From positions 868,001-932,000 of the forward strand of contig OX596339.1 of the NCBI GenBank assembly GCA_951394405.1: a stretch of DNA of 64,000 nt. Reading direction: 5' to 3'. The notes below the pieces were generated by a model. That model saw nothing but the letters and a program-made list of their open reading frames with translations. It did not search any database and was not told the origin of the DNA. Made by a program: the position numbers and the translations under genes. How positions within the stretch are numbered: position 1 is the stretch's first letter; every line of letters begins with the position of its first letter. This DNA is from Coprinellus micaceus. Lineage: Eukaryota > Basidiomycota > Agaricomycetes > Agaricales > Psathyrellaceae. Positions 9,522 to 21,400 of this stretch are shown here, piece after piece.

Positions 9522-12500
9522 ATGGACTCTACCACTACGTCCTCGCCCATCATGCTCACGGCCTACACTGTGCAGCAGTGGAAGTTCACTGTCGAGAACA
9601 AGGCCTTCGACCTCAACGCCTACGGCATCCTCACTGGGGAAGAGAAAAAACCTGGGAGCAATGCCGACGACAAGGTCAAGTCCGACTATGCCAGTCGCCG
9701 CTCCAAGCTCATCGGCTACGTCCGGTCTACTCTCGACCACTCCCAACTCGAGACCGTTCTCTCTGGCATCCAAGTCACCGACATCGCTGCTATCTGGGAG
9801 AAGCTCTTGGAAACCTACCAGCCCAAGACTTCTGGCTCTCGCATCAGTGTCCTTCAGGAGATGATGGCACTCCGAATGAGGTCCTCGGGTTTCGAGAAGG
9901 AGACCTACTCCGACTTCGGATCGCGTTGCATGGCACACGCCTCACGTCTCACTGCGCTCCTCCCGCAAGGAGCAGAATACCTTCCAGAGACAACACAGAC
10001 CGTCACCATCTCCTCCCAAACGACATCGGACGGAGCAACAACGATGATTCAATCCACCAGTCGGGGAGCACATGAACTCCTTACGCCCTCTGCTTTCGAG
10101 GAAGGATACACGGCTGCTCATCTCGCGCGCGATCTTGCAATCAGCATGATCCCCATTGGTCTTGGCAAGGATGACACCATCCTCCGCAATACGCTCAACC
10201 ACATCTCCACTGGGGACGACAATCCCCTTGAAGTCCTCGATCACCTTCGCAAGGCCGACTCCCTCGCTCGCAACACTCAGCTTGCTGAGGGGACGTCCGC
10301 CGCTCTTCAGGTAGCTACAGCTGCCCCGAAGAAGAAGGCGAAGTACAGGTGCAAGGTCCACGGTTGGCAGAACACGCACGAGGACAAGGACTGCCGCGTC
10401 CAGAACTCCCAGAAGGCCAAGATCGCCGAGACGCCTACCACAGCTGCGACTGCTGAGGAGAACGTCATGATGGCCACTGTTGCCCACATCGCAAGTCCCC
10501 TTATCCGTCGAGCTCGTAACAACCCCACTAATACTTCCTGGAACCCAGACTCAGGTGCAACCTCACATATGACACCCAATTGCAAGTGGATCCGTAACAT
10601 GGTTGTGGTGAAAATTGCTGTGTCTCTCGCCAACAACGAGATCGTCTGGGCTACAGGAAAGGGGGAAGTACGTTTCACGCCTCGTATATACGGAAAAGTT
10701 GGCCAAACTGTGATATTCAACGATGTACTATATGTTCCCGCACTTCGCAATAACCTATTCTCGATCCTCTCCGTTGTTAAGAAGAGCAAAATGCGCGTCG
10801 TAATTGAAGGAGACTCGCTTGACTTCTTCAAGAATGGCGAGCTACTCCTAACAGCTACCATCGATGGAACTGTTGGCTCTCTCAATGGGACAACGCTCGA
10901 AAACACGGAAACAGAGGCAGCCTACATCTCCAAGATCGAGAAGGAACTATTACATCAGAGGTTAGGGCACATTGGGAAGGACCGTCTGGAGACGCTTATG
11001 CGCCAAGACTTAGCCACTGGCATCCTGGTGAAGGAGGGCACGGAACTCAATGACACCTGCGAACACTGCATTGCAGGCAAGCAACATCGGGATCCATTCC
11101 CAAAGCTATCAGCGAATCGCTCAACAGAGCTCCTTGGACGGATTCACTCGGACCTCCATGGACCCCTCGCTGTACAGACACCAATCGGCTATCGATACTG
11201 GATCACATTCATTGATGACCACTCACGGTTCAAGGAGGTCGCCCTCCTGAAACACAAGAATGACGCATTCCAAGCCTTCAAAGACTTTGTTGCCAAGAGT
11301 GAGCGAAAGCTCGGCACAAAGGTCAAGGAACTTCGTGATGATAAAGGAGGGGAATACATGGGGAACGACTTCATTCAATGGTGCAAGGGACTTGGTATCG
11401 CACGGCAACACACAGTTAAAGCCACACCTCAACAGAACGGTGTCAGCGAACGACTCAATCGCACACTAACTGAAGGGGTCATTGCCATGCTCAACCAAGC
11501 ACGCCTTCCCATGATGTTCTGGGGTGCAGCTGTACTCTATTACACAGACATCCTGAATGCGACCCCATCCTCTACATTATCGAATACTACCTCCTATGAA
11601 GTCTGGCATAAAGCAAAGCCCGATCTGTCCATGCACCGAGTATTTGGCTGCCGCGTATACGTCCATGTATTGCGCAAGGACCGCAAGAACCTCCAGTCAC
11701 ACACGGAGCCTTGTGTCTTTATCGGCTTTGAACCAGGCTACAAAGGCTGGAAATGCTACAATCCAGTAACGAAGAAGATCACCATATCCCGGGATGTTAT
11801 CTTCGCTGAGAGCACCTTCCCTGGTCTCTCGACCGTAGGGAACGAACAGGCATACACGCCTATAGGCATTAGGGACATCTGGCCAGACGCTGATCTCGAA
11901 CCAGAGAATCCACCTCTTGCACCACTTCATGCTCCCATCGCGCCACCACCGCCTCCCCATGACCATCCAGACGATGGATCAGACGAGAGCGACAATGATG
12001 ACGATGGAGACCAAGCAGCACCTCGGACTCCCGAGCGACATCCTAAGACTGAGCCTAAGACGCCAGCCACACAGCAACCGTCTGTCCATCCATCAATTCC
12101 ACCTACTCCTACGAAAAGGGATCCCTCATCTACTCCCTCAACGAAACAGCTGCTACCAATACCTGCCTTGTTCCCAGGGCTCCCTGCACCAGCTGAGGAT
12201 GGACCCATGTTCCCAGAACTACCTCCTCCAGCACCAGTTGCACCTCCAGCACCTGCCCAGAAACGCACCCGGCCACCTCCCCCTCCCCCTCGCGAATCAA
12301 TCCCTCGCAAGGCGAAAGTTCCGAAAGCTCCACCGCTAGTAGCACAAAGCTCCCGGCCTGTACGGAAAACGGCAACAGCCGTCAAGGACTACCAACTCGC
12401 GAGTGGAAAAGGGAGACGCGGTACAATTCCAGTAGCCAGGCGTGAAGGGGGTGAACAGGTAGCAGATCGAGGGGGTGCACAGAGAAACAATCAGCTACCC

Positions 12501-14348
12501 GAAACAGAGGATGAGGATGAGGATGAAGACGACGATGAAGACGACGAACCTGTACAACCAATTGCAGCTGAGGACTTTGACCTTGACGACGAACCTGTAG
12601 ACATGGAAGATGCACTACGTGCCACCAGTATACTTGATTCTCTCATCAGTCTATACCACGTCCCCCTGGAAGAGACCCTGACGCTCGACCAAGGCATGGA
12701 AATGGCATTCTACATGGCACAGGATAAAGCACTAGGAGTGGCTACACGCCGTCCAGGAGATGCGCCTCGGACACACTGGGAAGCCTTCGCAGGACCAGAT
12801 GGCGAACACTGGCAGACCGCAGCACAGGTTGAGATTGACGCTCTAACCACCAATGGCACTTGGGAACTAGTCGAACTACCAGAGGGACAAAAGGTTGTCG
12901 GATCACGATGGGTCTTCCTCATCAAACGAAAGGCAGATGGCACAATTGACCGCTACAAGGCTCGACTTGTCGCCAAGGGATACTCCCAAATGCCTGGAGT
13001 AGACTACAATCAGACATGGGCACCTGCATCTCGTCTCACATCAATTCGCGCGATCTTCGCCCAAGCCGCCATGGAAGGACACTTCATCGAGACCATTGAC
13101 GTCGACAATGCCTACCTCAACGGAACAATCGAGGAGCAATACGAAGTCTACATGGAGCAAGCGCCAGGGTTTGAGATCAAGAATCCAGACGCAAAGGGAC
13201 GGAGATGGGTGTGCCGGCTGAAGAAGGGTTTATATGGCTTGAAACAGAGCGGACGACTATGGTACCAAAAGCTAGCATCAGAGCTTGAAGCAATCGGATT
13301 CACCCAAATAAAATCTGACCCGGCTATCTATGTCTGGGAGATGGATGGGACCCGCATTGTTGTACCAGTCTTCGTTGACGACATCACCATAACCTCGAAA
13401 AGCCAGGAGAAGATCCAATGGCTCAAGGACTCCCTTGCCAAGGTCTTCAAGATCAAGGATCTCGGACCCACCTCGTACCTGCTTGGAATCAAGGTTGACT
13501 ACGACCGCGAGAACCGAGTCATGCACCTATCCCAGACTCAATACATCCTCGACATGCTTGCGCGATTCAAGATGGAGGACTGCTACCCAGTAGGAACTCC
13601 AATGGATCCAGGAAGCGGTGCTACTCTCACCAAGTACATTCCAAACAAGGCTGACGACGAGATGATGAAGAACGTCCCATACATGAATGCCATCGGTGCT
13701 CTGATATACCTTATGATTGCGACACGCCCTGACATCGCCTACGCTGTTGCCAAACTAGCCCAATACAACTCCAACCCCGGACCTATGCATTGGAAAGCAG
13801 TCAAGCACCTATTCCGTTACCTCAAGGGAACCAAAGATCTGAAACTCACCTATCGTAACAATGGTAGCAAGATGTCTTCGGAACTCTTCCAAGCATACAG
13901 CGACGCAGATCATGCTGGGTGCCTTGACACGCGACGATCCACATCTGGATTTGTCATTAAAATGGGATCAGGAGCAGTTAGTTGGTCGGCAAAGAAGCAA
14001 TCAACGGTGGCAGACTCCTCAACAGAGGCAGAGTACGTCTCCGCGTCGAGCGCTGGAAGGGACATCATCTGGATGCGCACACTCCTGAAGGAACTTGGTC
14101 ACGACGTCTCTACTCCCTCACCACTCATGGTCGACAACCAATCCGCACTCAAGGTTCTCCGGAACCCAGAACTCCATAGCCGAATGAAACACATCGATAT
14201 AAAGATGCATTGGATTCGGGATGCTATCAAGCGAGGCGACATTACTGTTCACTTTCTATCTACTACCGATATGATCGCCGATATATTTACTAAACCTTTA
14301 CCCAAACCTGCCATTGAACGTCATCGACTCGCTCTTGGACTCGAGTAA
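9522..14348 (+). CDS. copia Gag-Pol polyprotein
   Basis: A single 1608-residue frame. The ATG at 9522 (MDSTTTSS) is the first one in frame. In order: a copia-type Gag (about 1-330) with a variant zinc knuckle CKVHGWQNTHEDKDC near 275; aspartic protease with DSGA near 342; GAG-pre-integrase HRxGH-type motif (HQRLGHIG) near 478; integrase with D (HSDLHG, about 542), D (RDDKGGEY, about 604) and E (GVSERLN, about 641); a long proline-rich and acidic linker (about 805-1050); reverse transcriptase with FVDD near 1284; and RNase H with SDADHAG near 1459 and the E of STEAEY near 1501. This protease-integrase-RT-RNase H order defines Ty1/copia. No frameshift or stop was found, so the copy may be active. 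Confidence 0.95.
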   Translation: MDSTTTSSPIMLTAYTVQQWKFTVENKAFDLNAYGILTGEEKKPGSNADDKVKSDYASRRSKLIGYVRSTLDHSQLETVLSGIQVTDIAAIWEKLLETYQPKTSGSRISVLQEMMALRMRSSGFEKETYSDFGSRCMAHASRLTALLPQGAEYLPETTQTVTISSQTTSDGATTMIQSTSRGAHELLTPSAFEEGYTAAHLARDLAISMIPIGLGKDDTILRNTLNHISTGDDNPLEVLDHLRKADSLARNTQLAEGTSAALQVATAAPKKKAKYRCKVHGWQNTHEDKDCRVQNSQKAKIAETPTTAATAEENVMMATVAHIASPLIRRARNNPTNTSWNPDSGATSHMTPNCKWIRNMVVVKIAVSLANNEIVWATGKGEVRFTPRIYGKVGQTVIFNDVLYVPALRNNLFSILSVVKKSKMRVVIEGDSLDFFKNGELLLTATIDGTVGSLNGTTLENTETEAAYISKIEKELLHQRLGHIGKDRLETLMRQDLATGILVKEGTELNDTCEHCIAGKQHRDPFPKLSANRSTELLGRIHSDLHGPLAVQTPIGYRYWITFIDDHSRFKEVALLKHKNDAFQAFKDFVAKSERKLGTKVKELRDDKGGEYMGNDFIQWCKGLGIARQHTVKATPQQNGVSERLNRTLTEGVIAMLNQARLPMMFWGAAVLYYTDILNATPSSTLSNTTSYEVWHKAKPDLSMHRVFGCRVYVHVLRKDRKNLQSHTEPCVFIGFEPGYKGWKCYNPVTKKITISRDVIFAESTFPGLSTVGNEQAYTPIGIRDIWPDADLEPENPPLAPLHAPIAPPPPPHDHPDDGSDESDNDDDGDQAAPRTPERHPKTEPKTPATQQPSVHPSIPPTPTKRDPSSTPSTKQLLPIPALFPGLPAPAEDGPMFPELPPPAPVAPPAPAQKRTRPPPPPPRESIPRKAKVPKAPPLVAQSSRPVRKTATAVKDYQLASGKGRRGTIPVARREGGEQVADRGGAQRNNQLPETEDEDEDEDDDEDDEPVQPIAAEDFDLDDEPVDMEDALRATSILDSLISLYHVPLEETLTLDQGMEMAFYMAQDKALGVATRRPGDAPRTHWEAFAGPDGEHWQTAAQVEIDALTTNGTWELVELPEGQKVVGSRWVFLIKRKADGTIDRYKARLVAKGYSQMPGVDYNQTWAPASRLTSIRAIFAQAAMEGHFIETIDVDNAYLNGTIEEQYEVYMEQAPGFEIKNPDAKGRRWVCRLKKGLYGLKQSGRLWYQKLASELEAIGFTQIKSDPAIYVWEMDGTRIVVPVFVDDITITSKSQEKIQWLKDSLAKVFKIKDLGPTSYLLGIKVDYDRENRVMHLSQTQYILDMLARFKMEDCYPVGTPMDPGSGATLTKYIPNKADDEMMKNVPYMNAIGALIYLMIATRPDIAYAVAKLAQYNSNPGPMHWKAVKHLFRYLKGTKDLKLTYRNNGSKMSSELFQAYSDADHAGCLDTRRSTSGFVIKMGSGAVSWSAKKQSTVADSSTEAEYVSASSAGRDIIWMRTLLKELGHDVSTPSPLMVDNQSALKVLRNPELHSRMKHIDIKMHWIRDAIKRGDITVHFLSTTDMIADIFTKPLPKPAIERHRLALGLE

Positions 14349-14366
14349 ATACAGAGACATTACATT

Positions 14367-14373
14367 GAGGGGG
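14367..14373 (+). other. Polypurine tract of the copia element
   Basis: GAGGGGG just before the 3' LTR; expected start of plus-strand DNA synthesis. Confidence 0.65.
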
Positions 14374-14375
14374 TG

Positions 14376-14758
14376 TGTTGGAAGACAATGCTCATGTCAA
14401 CTCTATCTCTACAAAGAATACCTCTATTTCGAACGTTTTACTTATCTTCTATTGTTCTACAGAGAACAACAAGCACCTTGTATTATTCCCATTATACTCG
14501 CACTTATTGTTTTCTTATCTCCACCTTATCTCCATTCACTGCTATTGTTCTCTACTTATGGAACGTCTATTGTTCTTTTCTATTGTTCCGCATATAGGTT
14601 ATCTATTGTTCTCCACAGTATATAGTCCACACTGTAAGTGGGTGAGTCCCCATCGAACTCTCCCCACTTACAGGTGCGTATCTTGTATACCCTACTTACT
14701 TTCAATCTAACATCGAACTCTCCCCACTTACAGTGGGTCATACTTGCATCGTTCTACA
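14376..14758 (+). repeat. 3' LTR of the copia element
   Basis: 383 bp, matching the 5' LTR. It is followed directly by the GATCT target duplication at 14759-14763. Confidence 0.95.
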
Positions 14759-14831
14759 GATCTCTCTATCTCTTTCTTTTGCCCAGTATCAGCTTGTTAC
14801 GCAAGGTCGAACACGCAAAGTACCCGACCAC

Positions 14832-15899
14832 ATGGGCCCACAACCACGAAGCCTTCTTGAGGGCACTCCGGTAGAGATCCTAGATCTCATAATGCGAGAG
14901 GTATTCGTCATATTAATCCCCGTTACCTTCCGGTTACTCAAAAATACTGAATGGAGCACGTAGGTCAAAGCCGACGACTCAAGAAAGTTTGGGCGCTTAC
15001 GCCTGGTTTGTCCAATAATCAATGACGTGGCCGAGCCTTTGGCACTCAGCCGACTTGTACTGTCCTTCTCTGGCAGTAAGCTCGAAACTATGGAAGAAAT
15101 GCTTACCAATATGGAGTCAAAGAAGAGCCCTTTCGTCAACCAGGCCACCCAACTCTGGATCCACAACTTGCTCCCAAGCTGCTCAGATCCCGATGCTTAC
15201 ATGAAAAGCCTACTTCGACTCCAGTCAAAGTTACTAGTTCCAGCTATTAAATCGCTAATCAACGTCAACTCGGTAAAGTACGAGTCAAACCTTTCTCACC
15301 TTGCACGGGAAATCGCTCACGGATGCGATGCAGATACGATGCAGATTATCTGGACCCATATGGACCCATCCTACAGGCTTCGGCCAGCCTCCCAGGCCTC
15401 CGAAAGCTTGAGCTGAGCTTCAATGGATCAACCCTATTCATGCTGAACTTCGGGTTATTCTCTCACCTCACCGACATCCAATTCTCCTGGCTCCCGTTGG
15501 AAACCCCGGCGGTTCGCAGCGCTGCGAACGTAATCGCAAAGGGTTCCACTCTCACCACCTTACTCCTCAAATTAGACGGGGGGCAGCATGGGGAACCCGC
15601 CCAGCTGATAAATTTCTTCCAGGATGCCCTTGTCGCCTCTCCGATTAGTTTCGCCCCTTCGTTGAAGACACTCTCCCTTTTCTCAGGGCGGCACCTAACC
15701 CTCTCACCTTCTTCCGTACCTTTCCTGCGCTCTCTGACCCGTCTCGAACTATCGAGGGGTCACCTAGGAGAGTCGCAGTTTTGGACCGCCCTCGCCAAAT
15801 CCAAAGTCCGATTGCGAGCTCTACGCATTGCTGAGTTGGACATCCCTATAGTCCAGTACCTGACCTCTTTCAGCGGGCTCAAGGAATTTGTCTTCGATC
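14832..15899 (+). pseudogene. F-box/LRR gene C, 5' part (split by the KDZ element)
   Basis: Exons 14832-14900, 14964-15277 and 15334-15899 match F-box gene A in order, intron positions and phases: start MGPQPRSLLEGTPVEILDLI, second half of the F-box after intron 1, then leucine-rich repeats. The reading breaks at the codons for VFD (15890-15898), where the 8-bp target duplication and the KDZ left end begin. The 3' part resumes at 35776. Joined across the element the gene would encode 577 residues with no other defect that I can find, so the gene was intact when it was hit. As it stands, the protein would run a short way into the transposon (to 16054) and stop. Confidence 0.9.
15892..15899. 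repeat. 8-bp target-site duplication of the KDZ element, left copy
   Basis: CTTCGATC, exactly repeated at 35768-35775. Paralogue gene A has one copy of the same word at the same codons (LFDH). Confidence 0.95.
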
Positions 15900-15989
15900 C
15901 ACACTATAACACCCGGGTGTCATCAGCCAAATACCCAACCTGGGCCGACATCAGACCCAGCTTTGATGGGTTCACCTGGGCCCAGCTGA
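15900..15989 (+). repeat. KDZ terminal inverted repeat, left
   Basis: Starts CACACTATAA. The perfect 20-bp core is at 15935-15954, and further matches (TTGATGGG, then a CCTGG block) stay in register for about 30 bp more. The outer 35 bp are only weakly alike between the two ends. Confidence 0.9.
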
Positions 15990-16689
15990 TATCCCCTAAT
16001 GGCCAAATCGGGTGCCCCAGGTGGGATTACCCTCCATATAGGGAAAGTTCCTGAAACGGTCTGCGGATGGCCGAATTCGGACAACCGCGTGTGTGTCCGG
16101 CTGGAGTGCGGACGTAGAACGCCGGCTTGTTAACCATGGCGTGGAACCATGTTGGATGTGAGGGAATCTGGCGGATGAGCACCAGACGTGGGAGGGCTAC
16201 CTGAAATATACCGAACGAGCTTCGCCGGGAGAACTTGAATGTATATTTACAGACCAGTTGTCCGGTTTCTAATGATATACTCAGAATAGCCTTGTGCGGC
16301 ACACAAATACATCGGAATAAGCACGGATAACGAGAAAACCTCCCGACGCAGGGGTGATGGTGCAAACAGACTCAGTAGGTACCTGGTCAAACACAGAGGC
16401 ATAACGAAACACCTATGAGAGCGGTTAGTCAATAGACAACAGCGAGCCAGTACCAACGAATATGCCCCATTTAGCGACGTCCCAATCGCGTCCACAGCAG
16501 CATTGAGCTGCGCGAGGGCAAGTTTATTCATCCTCTTGGACACAATCTCACACTACCCGACCCATCACGCCATTGGCGTGTATGCCAATGAAAAGGCCCT
16601 CGCAAATTTGTAAGGCATGGAGCGTAATGACAACTACAGTGCAAGGAAATTAACGAGCAGTATACGTGAGACTAAAGGACACGGAGTAT
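15990..16689. other. Left subterminal region of the KDZ element
   Basis: No clear gene. There is a 98-codon minus-strand frame (16247-16543) without recognisable motifs, which may be a real small exon. The stretch holds several GTCCG/CGGAC words (about 16078, 16093, 16259), the element-wide motif discussed in the findings. Confidence 0.4.
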
Positions 16690-17181
16690 CTACATAACGT
16701 GTCCGCAATGTACAGAGAACAAAACAGGAGGACTGAAGATAAAAATCATTCCCGGGCGTTCTGGGCGGGTGTCAGTGGAATGATGAATGGAAGCCAACGA
16801 AGGGCTCACCATGGTCGTGCCCGAATGTTCTTCGTTGCGTATCTCAAGCCAATCAAGGAGTAGTTGCACCCTTGCCCCCATTGCGGTGAGTTCAGACTCC
16901 ATCGCATGAACCTTGCGCTTCAAAAGGTCCACATCACGTCCAACACCGTCCAGCACAGTGTCAAAGTGGCGATGGACAAGGGCGACCTCAGCAATAACGC
17001 CCTGGGCGGTAGCGAGAACCTCCAACTGGGATTCCATATATCCGGCTCCGAAAAGCTCCAAGGACTGGGCAATCGCTTCGGTGATGGTCAGCTTGAGGTC
17101 AGAAAGTTGGTTTTCCCCATGGCTGTCGGTAGGGCCACTCAGCGGAGAGGAGGAAGATGGGGGTGGAAACATCGAAGGCAT
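16690..17181 (-). CDS. Small helical/coiled-coil protein of the KDZ element
   Basis: A 163-residue frame on the minus strand. I do not recognise the family. After a serine/proline-rich start, the middle (about residues 25-115) is a regular helix with heptad-like spacing (SDLKLTITEAIAQSLELFG, then VGRDVDLLKRKVHAMESEL). An AT-G|GTGAGC splice donor follows the helix, so the last 45 residues may be intron read-through. It could be a structural or transposase-associated factor; this is only a guess. Confidence 0.45.
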   Translation of the reverse strand: MPSMFPPPSSSSPLSGPTDSHGENQLSDLKLTITEAIAQSLELFGAGYMESQLEVLATAQGVIAEVALVHRHFDTVLDGVGRDVDLLKRKVHAMESELTAMGARVQLLLDWLEIRNEEHSGTTMVSPSLASIHHSTDTRPERPGMIFIFSPPVLFSVHCGHVM

Positions 17182-17458
17182 GGGTATCTGGAACTTGTTA
17201 CGCAGTAAGAGAAAGTCTACCGGTGCGTGTATAAATAGGGAAATACGCCTACCGCATCGCGGATACGTGTCCGTGGATAGGATTTATGTCCGTTTACCTT
17301 TCCGTGTGACGGACAAACACCATTAGTGCACACGACGTGTCCGCACTCCCAATAGAAGTCCGTTCTGCGGATGCATTGTATTGTGATATTCGGAGAGGGC
17401 GTAAGCGGTACATGGACGAAATCCAGGCTTGGGAAAAGTGACATAGGGAAGGAATGTA

Positions 17459-18478
17459 TTACGTGGATCCCGAAGCCTCCGCTAATGCATTGGAGACGCC
17501 AGCATCTATGCTCCTCTTCTCCAGGTCCTTCAGCTCCTCCATGAGCCGCTGTGCTTGGACAATCTTCCTGTGAATGGTGGAGAGACGCTTGACGCTGTCC
17601 TTGACTTGGTTGTCGAGGAGGAAAACTGCGTCGCTGGAAATGGAGTGCGCCTCCTCGAGTTCACGAACAGTGCAAGCGGCGAGGTTGAGGGTGTTGAAGG
17701 CAGGGAGATGGTACGCGATATCGACGATCTTCCTTTGCAGCTTCCAACACGCAAGGGCGTGGATTGGACTGTAAGGGCTCATGGACGAGTTGGGATCGAA
17801 GGGGCACCACCAGGCCTGCTCATACCGGGGCAAAAGCCGATCAGGGCCCATGGGCTGGTTTGCGACAATCTCCATGAGGGATATCACATCCATATCACGA
17901 TCGCGGGCTCGTAGATCTGAGTAGAGGCGAGCAGCAAGGGGAAGGTCGATGAGCAGGCCGTGGATATTGAAACTATAGCCAAGGAGGAATGAGAAAACGG
18001 ACTATGACGATATCCGTGGTGAGTCAACGGGAAGCCCAGGGGAGTGATGTACAAACAAACATACGAGTTCGGTGCCCATCCTCTGCTTCCAGATCTCCAT
18101 CGCAGCCTTATCGGCAGTAAGGTCGTCGATGAAAGTAACCACAGTGGCGCAACACGCACGAACACGGCTCGAGGAAAAGTTGAGAAGAGATTGACATCCT
18201 TCAGGGCCGAGGGAGTGCAGCTCCTTCATGCAGGATACGTAGCTATCACCTGCCATGAGGGGAACAATGAAAACGGGATGGGCGGCAACGATACTTGAAA
18301 TCAGCGTGAGACGTGAATGGCGATCGGGATCCGTGCCGAGGATCTCGGGTCGGACGGAAATTGATGTCCGACGTGAACCAGTTTCCGGGGCAGCGCAAAA
18401 CTTTACGGCGTGGATTGGAACGATGGATATTTGATTTCGTTTCCAAAGATAAGTTGCATTAAATGAGGAACATGTCAT
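17459..18478 (-). CDS. Unknown KDZ cargo protein, alpha-helical
   Basis: Two exons joined by a phase-0 intron at 18002-18064 give up to 318 residues. The frame at the far end overlaps the transposase stop by 4 bases, so the true start is probably internal, for example the methionine of MAGDSYVSC. The C-terminal 100 residues are a helix with leucine spacing (VKDSVKRLSTIHRKIVQAQ, then LMEELKDLEKRS). There is no enzyme motif and no transmembrane segment that I trust. It lies directly downstream of the transposase on the same strand, so the two may share transcription. Function unknown. Confidence 0.5.
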
Positions 18479-21400
18479 TCAATACGAACGTCTACACCAG
18501 CCTTTCCGAACACGCGAGTGGCACGGGTTGCCATACAAGCCCACATGTCCGCTTGGCGGAAACAGTATGCCCGATGTCCGAGGCTTTCATGACTGTCAAC
18601 CCAACTCCGGGCTTTCGCATCCCTTGACCTGCAATACCGCACAAACCAATCCATCTCCGCCTTCAGCATTATCACCTCCTCCTTCCACCGATCAAGCCTC
18701 GACTTCCCTCGAATCCAATTCACGCGATACACTGAAAAACAAGTCAGGGGGCGGCGAGAGCCTGAATGGATCGGCGGACTCACTTTCCGTCATGTAGTCG
18801 GGGCGTGATTCCGTGTTCTTTCTGAGGGACATTGTCCAGATCCAAGACAAGCCCTCATTCCTCTGGCCAGGAGCATTTGGTTTGTACACCGATGTGACGG
18901 CCTTGAGATCTCCCCGTGTGATAACCTTCAAGTGTGCATGTTTATGCTTGATGCCAAGCTGTTCCAGTGCCCATGTCGACTCTTCATAACGTTTCACCTG
19001 TTCCCGCATCTCACTCTCGACTGTATTGATCTCGGCATAGTTCCTTAGCCTATCACGCTTGCCGAGGGCAAGCTCTTTGTTTGCTCGATACATAGCGGAT
19101 TTCTTCGCTATGTTCTTCCTCAGCTCTTCCAAGGATTCGTGAGCATGGGCCACGCGCAAGGCAGCCTCTCGTGGGACAAGGATCTCCCATTCTTTCGGCA
19201 GAGGGCGCACAGAGGAGGGGAGAGGGAGCACCATTGATTCCGCTCGATGCATGGAGATCTGCAAGCTTTTCCCATCTTCCCGGTGCGGACAATAGCACGG
19301 AATATCCTCCTCGCAGACGCATGGTTCGTCAGTGCCTCCAGAGGATTCCGTGAGATCCGCCAGGTCGATGTCCGTAAACAGCGACGACCCACGGGTATAC
19401 CATGCCGTAATTCGTTTCAGGAGAGCCTCCCGTCGATTAAACAGGGAAACTGTCGCCGTGTCCGTGGGCACCAACGAGTGTGCCATGGCCTGAGTCCGTA
19501 CCGCGATCCTTCACGCAGGCGTGTCAGATGGAGTCGAAAAAAAGAAGTAGATGGCAAGGTGGGAAATGAACCCACTGGGTGTGCTGAATTTCGATAGCTG
19601 CCTGAAGCCAGTTGGTGGCTCCTTTCACGGAGCCATTTCGACCTTCATCTTCGACGAGTTTGGCCTTGACAGATAGAGCGGAGTCAACTAATAAAGGGAG
19701 GTGTAGGTCTAAGGAAAGCTGAATTGCGATGAAAAAGGGAAACCCACCCTTGTCGACATTGGGAAGATAGACATCCATGGCTGAGAAGTCACCAGCCCGT
19801 CGCTTGCGATTTGCCGCCTCCATTTGACCTTTCCATACAGCCCGGTCGGTGGTAGAACCGGTCGTCTGAAGCGCGGTATAGTATTCTCTTGCTTCCCTAA
19901 GCCCTTCCAGCGCCCTTGCTAAAGAAGACACCAGGAACGCAACTATGTGTTTCGAACGTCAGCTTGAGGCGAATATACGCCGACATTACGCACCCATCGA
20001 TTGCAACTTCTTCCAATTGATATCCGCAATACATGCGTCCATCATCTCTGCTCGGTGCGGGAGAGTCATCGTCCGTGCAATGTATGCAACCTCATTCAGG
20101 ATTGACCACAAAGACTCCAGGATCTCACCACTCGTCATCCCTGCCCCAGGCATGAAGGTGCTCGCAAATCTTGGGAGGCAGTTCTCTTTGTGACCATGAA
20201 CGTGAAAGAGGCCGATAAGGTAGGTGATTTCAAGGTCCTCGGATATCGACAAACACTTGGCGGATTTGATCCTGGATCTCAGGTTGACGCAGTACTGGCA
20301 ATTGACGTCGTACGCGAACCGCAGGCCAGGGGTGCAATCGGCATTTGTTGTTTTTGCAGCCTGGTTGAGTGAGAGGTCGACGATTTGCTGTCTTTGACCC
20401 AGAACAAAGGTCAATATTGACTCTTTTCGACGAGTTAGGAGGGAGGTGAAAGGACTTACCGCTCTCCCTTCTCCATATCGACGACTGAGCTCGGCGCGAA
20501 ACAGCCATGTCGGGTACAGGCAACGGCGACAACACCTGTAACATCGTAGCCCCTTTTTGGCTTATCCTTGTCTTCCACAGCGGAATGGTGATTGCATGTC
20601 GGGATCTGGGGTTTTCCGAATGCGGACAAGTGATGAGGAAGGAGTATCGACACGGAAAGCACAAGGTGAGCCCGTACCTGATCTGTGTCGTCGGAAGAGG
20701 GGATGTGCTCCTTTAAAAGACCGCTCCCGATCATGTATGCAGCTCCATCTGTCAGTGAAACCCCGGGAACGGTGCCCCTAGAAAGGAGGTGATTGAGAAC
20801 AAAATTGCCGTCCGTCATGAGGTACCTCCAGAATTTCCACCTGTTGGGAGGGCGTTGACGCAGTGCCATCCGAAATGAAAGGAGGTACCCACGTGAATGG
20901 ATCACTTTCCCAGCCAGGTGGGAGGTTGACACCAGGTTGGGGACAAACGGCACAGAACAAGGCCAGATTTCCAAGCCCAGGCTTCTGACCTCGACGGTCG
21001 TGCGCAAAGCCATAGCGTTTCAGAAGGACAAGAAAATTGTATTGCTGCCACACTCTCGCGAGCTCTCGGTGACGATTCTATAGAATATGTCAGTGAATTA
21101 CTGATGGAAAAGGAATCAGTGGACCTACGGGTGTAGCATCCGGAAATGCGAAGTTCGTCTTCCGCCGGAGGATATCGCAGTAGTTCTCCGTGGACATTTT
21201 TGCTTCAACCTTGGTGAGGTGAAAGTCCTTCAACAATTCGAAAGTGAATACAGTATTTATCTTCTTCCATGAAGCCGGGAAGAACCCCATCGAAAGAAAC
21301 TGAATCTCCTCAGGAACGGATGGCACAATATCAGGAGCGGATCCATCGTCTCCGGACTCCGCGGATGGCTGTTCTCCTGAGAGGCCGCATGGGGTATTGC

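Larger units (their letters stand above)
8551..14758 (+). mobile_element. Complete Ty1/copia LTR retrotransposon
   Basis: A 6,208-bp element with 383-bp LTRs (8551-8933 and 14376-14758) starting TGTTGG and ending TACA. Exact 5-bp duplications GATCT flank it at 8546-8550 and 14759-14763. It contains one uninterrupted Gag-Pol frame, a primer-binding site and a polypurine tract. The LTRs look identical wherever I compared them, so insertion was recent. It sits 68 bp upstream of the start codon of F-box gene C (14832), in the same orientation, so its 3' LTR promoter could have driven or disturbed that gene. Confidence 0.95.

Noticed and set aside
15900..16054. Continuation of F-box gene C to a stop at 16054
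   Set aside because: These codons are transposon end sequence (inverted repeat), not F-box protein.
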